Positions 32,041 through 44,500 of a stretch of 64,000 nucleotides of DNA are shown in pieces. Origin of the DNA: Solenopsis invicta (taxonomy: Eukaryota; Arthropoda; Insecta; Hymenoptera; Formicidae). Under the pieces are notes generated by a model. It had not been told where the DNA came from and searched no databases. It was given only the letters and a program-made list of their open reading frames with translations. The stretch lies in the NCBI RefSeq assembly GCF_016802725.1, contig NC_052672.1, positions 5,857,685 to 5,921,684 of the forward strand. The letters run 5' to 3'. Every line of letters starts with the position of its first letter. The first letter of the stretch is position 1. Position numbers and translations under genes: made by a program.

Positions 32041-34747
32041 TATGAAATTTTTTTTTACCTGAATGTGATTTGAAAACACAAATTTTCTGCTTTAAAAACA
32101 ATTATTTACTCATATAAAATTTATGTTTTAAAACAAAAAATTGATGTTTTTAAAGCAAAGAACAGTTTGTTATTTAAAATTTATATCTTTTTCATTCTTT
32201 TTATATTGATTTTTATTTTGATTTAAAATGACACACATCAATTAGAACCTACTTCAACGCAAATTTTTGTTGCGATTGACCATGTTCTAATTGACCGGAT
32301 TGCCATTTCGGTCCAGGAATGTAGTCAAAATTAATGTGATCAACCATGACAAAAATTTGGATTAAGGTGTAATTTTTTGATAGGGTTTAATTATCTTAAC
32401 GCATCTCAATTGTTTATATTGTGTCTTTTCACATCAAAGTTCTCTATTAAACTGATTTATTTAAGTTTTCGTATTTCAAAAAATTGAAATAATTTCTATT
32501 CTGTATAAATTTTTATTATAAGTTTATCCTATTACTTTTTTAGATATAAGCCATAATGGAAGTGATAAATACATTTAAGGAGTGGTTAATATTTTAAAAA
32601 GCTGTTAATCCTGTGACCTATAGTGACTTTCGAGCGAAGTAGTAAAGGAGTGATTATACACACACGGCATTTTTTCCAATTACACTAATTTTTTTTTTAT
32701 ATTACATTAACTCTGATGACAGTTAGTATGACGGATAGTAAAAACGATATATTTCGATAATAAACTATGGTATCTGCAATATTTGGACATGTGCATAGGG
32801 GACGATTATTTTATGCATATCATTCTCTTTTACATCTTGAACACACTTTTAATCATATGACGTAAAGATAACAGTCCATTTATTATATGTATGCTGTTTG
32901 TTTAAAATATTGATATTATCTATTTGGCAAAGTTCAACGCGTGTGAGTGAAATCATTTTTTCTTCTTTTCAAGAAGAAATTTATTTGTATGGCTGAACTT
33001 GGCCGAATGCAGATACTATTAATATGCGTGGATTTACATATATAATGTTTATTTGGTTAATAAATAATGAATTAAGTGTATGCAACATAGCCTACTTATT
33101 GCTGTTTCTAGTTAAGAAGTTAAGCCAACCCTTATGAAAAAGACGCATGGGCTAAGAATTGTAATCTCTGTGATTATTGTAATGTTTTCGTGTGATCCAT
33201 TCGTAGTATGAAAAAACCACACAAGTTTATTGTAATATTTACACGTTATCGTAATATTTGTGTGTGGTTATTGTAGTATTTTTCTGTAGTGATTGTAGTA
33301 TAAGATTACAATTTCCAGCCAGTGGGTTTTTTTCGTAAGGGAATTATTTACTTAATTAATTGTTTACAAAAATAGTTCTTTGTATACGTTAATGTGTTAA
33401 TAAATCAATAAATAGGTCAAAATGTCATTAAAGTTATAAACTTGTAAATGTAAAATTATGTCACTTTATTATTAAATTTTTTAACACTTTTTGTGAAAAA
33501 AGGAGTAATATAATTAGGCCATATTGAGTAATATATGTACTTACTACGACCTAAATAACACTTTTCTCAAAAATCTTTACTGTATCCACGTAAATATTTG
33601 GAATTGTCTCATATTTTAATATTCAGAAGTGTTTCCTACTTTGAATCTGGCCACCAGTTTTTAATTCTGTACTTAGCAAAAAATTAAAAAGAAACAAAGC
33701 TTAGACCGTGTATGAGGTACAGTTATCTTTTATTCTATTTTATATATTATTTTACACACATATACATTATTTTTACACATTATACACACATATATATTAT
33801 ACACACGTATATTAAATATAATTAAATAATTAAATGTAATTAAATTATACATATATTATATAAAAATTCCTAGATTTTCATAGAATTGTATAAAGATGTT
33901 TACTAATTATCTATAAATATAACTGTTGATAGTCGTCTTGACTTCATCATCGCTGGCTACTTAGATGGATCTTTAGTTGAAACTTTGATCCGCTCTATTC
34001 ATTGTTGCTGCTGAATTGATGATTCAATGACGACGATGAAGTCAAAACACGGATGTTAACATGCTATTACCCTATCAAAAAACAATATTTTTTAAATGTT
34101 TTTAAATATTTAAAAAACGTTATAATGAAAAATAAATATTTAAAAAACATTAAAAAAAAACACTGTCTGCTAATGGGGTAGTTTTTTAATTACATATAAT
34201 TAATAAAGTAAATTTATTAGTATTTTTATGTAATATGTTTATTTAATAGTTAATATTTTGTGTAATATTTTTATGTAATAGCTAGTTTCATGAATATCCA
34301 AGAATTTTAATCAGGATAGTACTACGTGACGATTTGTAGCTATGTGTAATTCAGCGTTGAAATTCGTGATTATTTGTCGAAATATTTCAACAATTTTAAC
34401 CGTCATGCTATTGCATGATTTTTCTTATTGTTTGTTATAGGTAGTTTATCGTTAACATTCGTGGTCTATCTCAGATACATTTCCACCACATTCTATGAAT
34501 GTCCAAGAATGTCAATTGGCGTAATACTATGTGATGATTCATAGTTAGATTTTATGCAAATATACATCTACATATTTATGACTTGTTTACAATATCTTTA
34601 CAAAAACTACCGTTTCTATTATTGACAATAAATTATCCACGTCTGGAGATGGATTAAGAGAATCATATTATAATTGACGTGTTTAATTTATTGCATTTTA
34701 TATCGCATACGTTATGAAAGAATGGCAAATTAAAATGTACTGTTCTG

Positions 34748-34796
34748 AGACGGAGAGAGAGAGAGAGCGAGAGAGAGTGAGAGAGAGAAAGATTGT
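34748..34796. repeat. GA-rich microsatellite
   Basis: A run of GA dinucleotides interrupted by single C, T and A changes, in the spacer 3' of gene B. No equivalent was seen 3' of gene A. Confidence 0.9.
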
Positions 34797-34983
34797 GAAT
34801 TTATTGATTGACCATATCCTTCTACAAAATGTGCCACTCGTTAGATCTTAATCGCGTTATGCGAGACACGATGTTTGTGCATGGCACTTTCTTCCAAGTT
34901 TCTTAATGACGAGCCGACTAAGATGTTCTACGTCTGATCTACATTTTCGCACCTGGACAAGTCTTTGGAATCACTTAGGCTCG

Positions 34984-35226
34984 TTAAATCTTGGTGGTGA
35001 ACAGCTGTTTAACGGTCACATAAGGTTTGTTTCCTATTTCTGCACTAGAATACACTGGAACATCCTTTCTTCCTTTGCTAACTTTCAAACATGTACCTAT
35101 TTTCTTTAAGTATACACTAGTTCCATCAGAAAATTCAGACACAGAAAACAAACCGATAGATTGCCTTACTTGTAATAATGAATTTTTTAATATCAACCTC
35201 TCTTCACTTAACTTGATATAAACTGA
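34984..35226 (-). other. Unidentified coding-like fragment
   Basis: A minus-strand frame, open from about 35226 to a stop at 34984, has a more protein-like composition than other short frames. It contains IGLFSVSEFSDGTSVYLKK and GRKDVPVYSSAEIG. I do not recognise the family. It lies 3' of gene B, where the gene A spacer has no clear counterpart, and no start or splice structure can be assigned. It may be a transposon or retrogene fragment, or chance. Confidence 0.25.
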
Positions 35227-35573
35227 ATTTCACTAGAGCAGAGTGTCACTTTCAGGCAATGGTCTTTTCGAACTTTTGTTACGATTTTTCTGTCCGTTTC
35301 TCTTTTTTATTCATGGTATTGCTGCTCGGGGCCATCCAGATTAACCAAACTCATAGTATGGTTCATCTGTTTTTTTTATTTGAATCGTTACTTTCTCCTA
35401 TTGTTACTCCTTCTCCGATCTCTCAAATTTTTAATACAGCTAGTTATCGACTTTTTTTTAAAGAATAAGTCACGCAAATGAAACAAAAAATACTGCTGAT
35501 CGTGCTTTTCCTGATCCTATAAGTAAACAATCATGGTTAAGTTGCAAGTCGATTTTTTGATATTTTTTGATCT

Positions 35574-38500
35574 CTATCGTTTGCAAATAGCTTTATACAC
35601 GCTTTTTTTCAAAACAAAAATAATAAAAATTAATAAATCGTCGAGATAATACAAAATCGCGTGGATGTAAGCAAACATCTCCCAGTGATGATTGTAACCT
35701 AAAAATTTGTTAAGGAAGTAGACCACTATCCCAAATATCCATGTCAGTCCCATGACGATAAACAGTTTGACATTCATGATAAATCTATTAAAAAATACAA
35801 TCGATTAAAAAGTAATATAAACACAATTTTTTTAGAATAAAATTGGAAATTAAGTAAACGATACATTAAGATATCACTTATAAATACAGATGAAACAGCT
35901 ATAAAATTAGATAAACGTTCTGTTCTAGTATTACAATATATTTAGCATTATTTAGACATTCGCTATAATACCAAAATAATTGTGTATAAAGCGTTCCTCA
36001 TTTATTGGAAGTTAATAGTTATTTGTATGTACCCAGTAAACATTAACTGACAGTAATATAATATTAATGTTACAAGGAAAATAATAGCAAATTTGGTTGG
36101 ACTGCACTAGTGCGCACTGGTGCATTTTAAAGTCACTGTACACTGATTTAATCTCATTTAAAAATAAAATATAAGTACCTTGAATGATAAAATATAGCAT
36201 ATAACTTGATCATCTTAGGCTTTGATTCATTTTATAAATGTTAATGTTATAATTTCACATTTGATAATATAAATGTATCAACATATGTAAATAACGATGA
36301 CAACTATACCGTCAGAAACACATCTTTGTGCTCAATAACTATCTGGGTGAATTTACAAACATTTGCAAGATTCTTCAAACTACGCGCCGCATACTTGCCA
36401 GACTTGAAACATAAAGAAGAACCCAGAAATGTAATATTAAAATTAATAATCATTTTATTAATTTTGATGTTTACAAGCATCTTTGCTATCCTTCCCCTTT
36501 CTCATCCAGAACTGTAAAGAATTTATTGCGAAAAATATTACCTCGGTCAGGATTTGAACCTGGATTCTTTAGCATTTTGGAGTGTCTTGTGCCTACACTT
36601 TCACCAACACAGATTAACTTTGATCTTAGTTTAACTCTTTATTTTTTTTTTTAGTTTTAAGAATTTGAAAAAGATAAAGAGTAAGTTAAATTGAGATCAA
36701 TATTAATTTACATTAATGGACATAAAAATTAGCTAGTTTGACTACGACCGAGTCCCGTGGTACTTGCTAATATTTATTGCAATAACCGATGTTGTGAAAT
36801 GAGTGTCACTTTCAGCGGACGCGTAATTACAATATAAATGATATTTTAACATGACCTAAATGACCCCAATGGGGATTATATTAGGTTACATTAAGATATC
36901 ATTTTTATTGTAAATACGCGTTGATGGAAAGTGTTTCAACACATTTAAGTAATGAGAACGAGAATATAAACGTAATAATTTCACCCTCAACAAGAAAATG
37001 TAGTACAAAACATGTTGAATTTAACAGTTATATAGTTATTGAGTGTAAAATTATAAAATTGAAAGTTGGCGTTTATTAGTATACATAAATACCAAACATG
37101 ATTAACTTCCTCTGAATGAGGGACTTTTAATAAATCATTTTTTCCCTTTTACTAGGTGCGAAATGGTATTTACTTGATAGCTAAATCTAAGTAATGGTTA
37201 TTTTTATAAAGCACAGTTATCTAAATAACTAATTATTTATAATAAAAGTCAACAATATAAAATAAATTTCTGAACCTACACTATTTTATTGTCATATTTT
37301 CTATGTTTCAGTTTTAAATAGAAAGCAATTCTCGCATTTTTGCGTAGATTGCAGAACTTTGAAGATAGGATAAAAATAATAAAATCAACATAATAGGTTC
37401 TAAACTAAGCGTTTAAAATTTACTTACTTTAACTATAAATTTTTTATTAAACTTTGTCATTTAGTTTAAAATTACTTCCAAAAATAAAAATCGATGTTTT
37501 AAGACTCAAAAAGCACTCACCTCTTCCTAATGGAATGAAGTTGTTTGCTTCTGGGATCCGTAATTACATTTTTTATATCTGCTTTTACCTTATTATAATA
37601 TTTCGTCGTGAGAATGAAGAACACGATGTTAGATATCATCAGAATCATTAGCGGTCCATAAAAGAAGATTAATTCGCCGTAGTTATCCCAATAGGGTTCA
37701 TCTTTTGATTAAAATCATAATAAAGTTTAATTAAACTACTTTAAAATTATTACGCTATACACAAAAAATTGTAACAGCAATATAAAAACGTTGTTTTTTT
37801 TTGAAAAAGTATCGTCGGACAAGGAGAGGAATTTCTGGCGCCGTGAGTAATCAATCATTATACGGGGCAAAATATCTATAAAGATAAATGAAAATTTTCT
37901 GTCAAGTTTTATTTAAAAAAACCAATACAATTTCGAGATATTGCGAGAAATGCAATTTTTCATCAATATCTTTTTTCCTGCCAAATCTAAATTAACTTTT
38001 ACCAAAAAAATTCATGATTATAAACGGTATCAATATACATAAGTTCAAATTTTTTTGTCGTCCTTTACTGAAAATTCTGTTTTTAAAAAACCTTGAATTG
38101 TTGAAATCGCATTTTCTCTTAATCTAAATAATTGGCCATTTTTAAAAAAATTTAGTGGATAAGTCATATAACATATTATATTTGTTTTTTTTTTCAGATT
38201 TGTCAATTTGGTGGTACGTCTCGAAAAAAATATTAACTGAATGTTTATTATTTTTTGATCTTAAATGTATCAGGTTAACACATATTAAGTTGAAATCCCC
38301 TCTTTGTTCCACTATGTTTTTTGCATTATTTAATTAAATTTTGTTTCAGTAATTTATTTACTAATAAAAAACTTAATTTTACGTGTTCACTTATGTAAAT
38401 AAGATTGGAGACATTGCAAAATATAATTCAATAATTATACTTCTTAAACTTTTATAACTCTATCTTTGCTTCAAATTCGAAGGTACTTTTTTATTTGAAG

Positions 38501-41500
38501 CTAGTTCTTGTATTGGTTTACCCTTAGTGTTATTTCAATTTATAGAATTGTCGTTAAATACACATATAATTCTTTGTGGGTTACATGAGAATAATTCCGC
38601 ATGTTCAGGTTCTTTATACAATTAACTGCGGTTCTCCTTAAATACATAGTGGCGACTTTTAATTAACTTCTTACATCGTAGTTTTTTTCTTTCTTGTTCA
38701 TGTCACAACGCACACAATTGTTTATCTTTGATAGTGTATATTTATATCAATCAAAAATCTATTAATTTGTCTAATAATGTCACTATCTTTTAAAGTCAAT
38801 TAATATTTAATAAAATTTATTTGCCAAAAGTATGAAAAACTGTGTAATGATATTTATTGTCAAACGTGAAAAAAATATAATAAGATTGACATTAAAATTA
38901 TAAAAAGACTATTAATTGAGTGTTAACGCTCATATAACACTTTCGTATTAATATTCGTTCGTTATCTATTTAATATCCGAGCCATTTACATTAGGGTAAT
39001 AATTGCGTTATTTATATTAATGCCACCTCAGAAATGAGTGTGTACGGCCCTACTATTGGGCATAGTAGCGCGGATGGCGCTTGCGCCCTAACTCTCTCCC
39101 GCTAGCGTAGCTACGCGTGCGTGTGTGTGAGTCTACGAGCTGTGTACACGGTTACGCTGCGACTATTGCAGTCTCGAGTCAAAAATAAAGGAAACATACA
39201 TCAATATAGCAAACCAGTCTTATTGCCATTCCCAACATTTGGTCCTTCGAGCCGGATGAAACAAGCCGGTATTAATAGCGGATAAGAGAACCGCGACAGT
39301 GGAAGATTATTCACAAGCAGTGCAAGTACAAGCAACGAGGTTAGCAGTTCGCGATGTCGGTCGAGAATCTACGCAAGACACGAGGTTACGTAAAGGCTAA
39401 GTTGACGAGATTGAGAGGACAAGTCCTGCAAGCGACGAGCGAGGACGATGCGTTCGACAAGGAACAAGCGACCACGAGGCTCGAAAGGCTAGAGGAGATA
39501 CAACGAGAATTTGAGGATACACAAAGGAAATTGCTGGAAGGTGATAGGGAGCTCACGGACGACGATGCAGCGGAAGAGGAAATCTTCGAGCAAAGATATT
39601 ACGAGGTAAAAGACATATTAAAACGTTTTATTAAGCCATCGGAAGGCGTCGAGTCGCGAAATATGGACGCGATCGCTCGATTATTGCAACGGCAAACCGA
39701 GCTGATGCAACACGTGACGCTCGGGACAAACGGTGATGCCGCGGCAGCCATTACGCCCGCTAGGGAAAGCGAGGCGTTGGCGGCCATCATCGCAAGACAA
39801 ACAGAGATCTTAGATCGCGTGGCCAACGCAGCAGGATCCGCGAATGTAGACACGAGAGTAAAGTTACCGACTATAAAACTTCCGCGTTTCGACGAGAAGA
39901 TCGAGGAATGGAAATGCTTCGCGGATAGCTTCCGCTCGATTATACACGACAAACCGCATCTATCTAATATCGAAAAATTTCAGTATCTATCCTCGTCAAT
40001 TTCGGGTGACGCCGCGAAGGTTATCGAGTCAATAGAGCTAACGGGAGAAAATTACATAGCCGCATGGGAATTGTTGCAACAACGCTACGACGATCCCAGA
40101 TCGTTGAAGAAAAAACATATTCAATGTCTTTTTACAATGCCGACGGTAGTTAAAGAGTCCGCAAAGGCTCTTCGAGATTTGATTGATTATTGTTCCAGGC
40201 ACTTAAGAATTTTAAAGGTACTAGGTTTAGCTACTGATACATGGGATGATTTTGTCATGCATATGATGGAAACGAGGTTCGATATGCGTACTCTCCGAGC
40301 GTGGGAGGAGGAAGTGGAATCCAATGATAACGCAAAATTAATCGACATGATGGATTTTTTGAGAAAACGATGCCAAACGTTGGAACGCATCGAGTCAAGA
40401 TCAACAACAAGCAATAACGACAAATTCGTCAAAGAAAGCGAGCAGCGTGGTAAGAAGTCTTACACGGCAGATTCCAAATCGTATTCGTCGAAAGGTACAA
40501 AATCTACTTCTTTGACAACCTCTGTCAGTACAGGCAAATGCAATTTCTGTGGGGATAATCACCTCATTTACTACTGTGAGAAATTTCTAGCGTTGCCAAT
40601 AAGCGATCGGTCCAAAGAGGTTAGGCGTTTAAAATTATGTGTCAACTGCTTGAGAAGCGACCATTATGTAAAATTCTGTAGAATGGGTCCCTGTAAAGAA
40701 TGCGCGCAGAAGCATAACACGTTGATACACCAATCGTCAGATAACAAGACTTCTGTAAAATCAGAGAGTTCCGATGTTCAAGATAAGGTCAAGTCCGATG
40801 AATCGGTTAGTAATGTAGCGGTTCATCATGCGTCAAGCAATACTAGGAGACGTCAAGTACTTATGGCTACGGCGATAGTAGAAGCTATTCAACGTAACGG
40901 TCGAAGCGTTCCGATTCGCGTTCTTCTTGATAGTGCGAGCGAGGTCAATTTTATTTCTCAAGCAGCACATAATAAGCTAGGTTTGAAGCGAAACTATGTC
41001 TCAGAAATAGTTACGGGATTAAACGAAGTAGAGAACAAAATACATTATATTTGCGATGTTCACATCAAGTCTAGATGCTCCAATTTCGAGATTAACGCAG
41101 AGTGTTTTATTGTTCCCAAGGTTACGAAGGATTTACCATCCATGAAACTAGATCGTAACAAGTTAACATTGCCAAACAATCTAAAATTAGCTGATTCCGA
41201 GTTTCACAAGATCAGTCCGATAGACATGTTAATCGGCGGAGAATTCTTTTACGATTTGATGGAAGACGGCAAAATAGAGCTTGGAAATAATCAATTAACT
41301 CTAAGGAATACTAAATTTGGATGGATAATCGCGGTACCAATATCGGCTGCTTCGGTAGTTTCAAGTATCAAACAGAACACGGTGCACGCGTTAACCTGTT
41401 CATTGAAATCTCATGACGACTTAAACGAAAATCTAGAAAAATTCTGGGAATTGGAGAATTATGACAAGGGAACGACACGATTATTATCAAACGATGAGAA

Positions 41501-44500
41501 AAAATGCGAGCGATATTTCGAACAAACTACTATACGCGATACTAACGGTAGATTTATTGTAAGGCTACCATTTCGAGATGAAACCCTACCTATTGGCAAT
41601 AACAAAGAAATAGCACTTAAAAGATTAAATTATCTGGAACGAAAGCTTAAAGGCAACAAGGTATTTCGCGATCGTTATATCAATTTTATGTATGATTATG
41701 TTAAACTAGGACATATGTCAATTGTAACCGATTCACATAATGAATCCCAGAGAGTGGTATATTTACCTCACCATGGTGTGCTAAAGGAGTCTAGTAGTAG
41801 CACAAAGTTGCGAGTTGTATTCGATGCTTCGGCAAAGAACAACAGAGGCGTGTCTTTGAATGATGCTCTTCTTGTTGGGCCGGTATTACAAGATAATCTA
41901 ATCGATATAGTGTTAAGATTTCGATTCTCTGAAATTGCTTTGACAGCCGATTTGCAAAAGATGTTCCGGCAAATACTAGTTCACATTTCGGATCGTGACG
42001 CACAACGTATTTTATGGCGATTCTCAACTGAGGAGCCCATACAAGAGTATCGTTTAAATACCGTCACTTACGGGCAAGCATGTGCCTCATATTTAGCGAT
42101 TAAATGTTTGAGACAATTAGCTACAGATAGCGCGGAACGATATCCATTAGCGGCAAATGCTTTATTGTACGATACATACGTCGATGATATAATCTCCGGT
42201 ACAAACACCGTTGAAGAAGCGCAAACTTTGTATGAACAATTGACTAGCTTACTATTAGAAGGCGGATTCACAGCGCACAAGTGGTGCTCGAATTCTGAAG
42301 AAGCCCTGGAAAATGTGCCAATACATTTAAGAGAATCTAGTTCGACTTTGAACATTGATGCAAATGACGTCATTAGGACACTAGGAATCGAATGGAATTC
42401 GGATATAGACGAGTTTCATTTCAAAGCGCAAATCGTGGCGCAAGCATTTACGAAACGCAAGATACTATCAGCAATTAGTAAATTGTATGATCCTCTAGGT
42501 TTGATTGGACCAGTTTTAACGACGGCCAAGATTCTAATGCAAGGTTTATGGGAGATCAAAGTAGATTGGGATGATCCACTCCCAGAATCGTTCCTAGATA
42601 AATGGGTAAACTTCCAAGAAAGTTTAAAGGACGTATACACATTATGCGTACCAAGATTAGTTGTCAATTCGTTGGGAACAAGTCAATTATTCATACAAGG
42701 ATTCTGCGATGCGTTCGAAAGCGCATACGGCGCGTGCATCTATGTGCAATCAGTGAACAATTGTCAGGACAAGATATTAAGTCGATTACTCTGTTCAAAG
42801 GCTAGGGTAGCCCCTTTAAAGAAACAAACCGTACCAAGATTAGAGCTATGTAGCGCGTTACTGTTAGCAAAACTACTTGATAACGTGAAAAAGGCAATTC
42901 GAGTCAACATTGATGGTATATACGCATGGTTAGACTCCATGGTCGTACTGCACTGGTTGCGTGGTGATACATCACGCTGGAAGCCATTTGTATACAATCG
43001 TGTGGCGGAAATACTGGAAATCCTGCCAGCAAGTCAATGGAATCACGTCAAGGGTTCCGAAAACCCTGCCGATTTAATCTCAAGAGGTGCCACTCCTGCT
43101 CAACTAAAGGACAGCAGCTTGTGGTGGAATGGCCCTGAGTGGCTATTGAGTATACGTCAATCTACAAACCATGAAGAGTCCAATTGGGAGCTCAACGAAC
43201 AAGATCTTGCCAGTGTTGAATTCGAGAGCAAAGGAGAAGTACGATGCTGCAATGTAAATGCACAACAGGCATCTTCATATGGCGAAGCAATAGCCAAGCT
43301 AATCGAACGCTGCTCCACGTTAACAAAAATAGAGCGATCACTAGCTTATTGTATTCGATTTGTCTCCAACTGCCGCAAAAAAGGGAAGAACAGAATCCTA
43401 ACCAGGTTAACTCTGTCAGAAATAGCAATCGCGCATATGGAGTTAATCAAACATTCGCAACTCATTTATTTTCCAGATGACATAAAGGATTTACGAGTTA
43501 AGGGCGAACTGCGCCAATCAAGTCAACTAAGCCAATTGCAAGCCTTCCTTGACAAAGATGGTGTCCTCAGGGTGGGCGGTCGTTTACAAGAAACTCCATG
43601 GACTTTCGAGAGAAAGCATCCAATCTTATTGTCAGGTCAATGCAAAATCACGCGTTTGCTAATCGAAAGAGAGCATCGTGCCCTACTGCACGCTAGTCAG
43701 CAACTATTGCTGTCAGTTATACGACAGCGTTATTGGCCATTAAACGCGAGGAACATAGTGAGACAAGTATGCCGTTCTTGCGTCTGGTGCTTTAAAAATA
43801 ATCCAAGGGGACTCACACAAGCAATGGGTTCGCTACCCAGCGACAGAGTCAAACCATCTAAGCCATTCGATATTACTGGAGTCGATTTTGCCGGACCAAT
43901 CATTACACTCGTCAACAAAGGACGTGGCCGGAAGACATTCAAATCATATATAGCATTGTTCATATGCTTTGCTACAAGAGCAATCCACCTAGAGGCAACG
44001 AGTGAGCTAACCACGGCAGCCTTCATGGCAACACTACGCAGATTCATAGGACGACGAGGACTTCCAAGGAAGATCTGCAGTGACAATGCTACAAACTTCG
44101 TAGGAGCAAAGCGAGAGCTGGAGGAACTATACGCATTCGATCGATCTTCTATCGACGGAGTGGTCGGCGACAACTTGCAAGAAAGGGGAATAGAATGGAC
44201 TTTTATTCCTCCTTACTCGCCCCATATGGGAGGCCTCTGGGAGGCAGGAGTTAAATCCTGCAAATATCATCTCAAACGAGTGATGGGTAACACCTTGTTC
44301 ACTTTTGAAGAGTTGTCTACAGTTTTAGTACAAATTGAGGCGTGTCTCAACTCACGACCTCTATCGCCATTATCTTCGGATGCCTTGGATTTGCAAGCTT
44401 TGACACCAGGGCACTTCTTGGTGGGAGGACCACTAGTCAGCCTTTCAGAAAGAGACTTATCCGATGTTAAGATAAACCGTCTCGACAGATGGGAAATGAT

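Larger units (their letters stand above)
25339..34900. other. Intergenic region between genes A and B
   Basis: No supported coding gene. Contents in order: AT-rich spacer to 26598; transposon 26599-27838; spacer; large foldback 28684-29900; sequence resembling 57880-57990 and 59090-59460; small inverted element 30229-30404; a GC-richer conserved block 31040-31410; a block shared by all units of the array (31430-31930); small palindrome 31926-32040; AT-rich spacer with a hairpin near 33933-34045; GA microsatellite 34748-34796. Confidence 0.7.

Noticed and set aside
36540..36615. Functional tRNA gene
   Set aside because: The box B-like segment is good, but the 5' and 3' acceptor strands do not pair and the T stem has a mismatch, so only a tRNA-like relic is reported.
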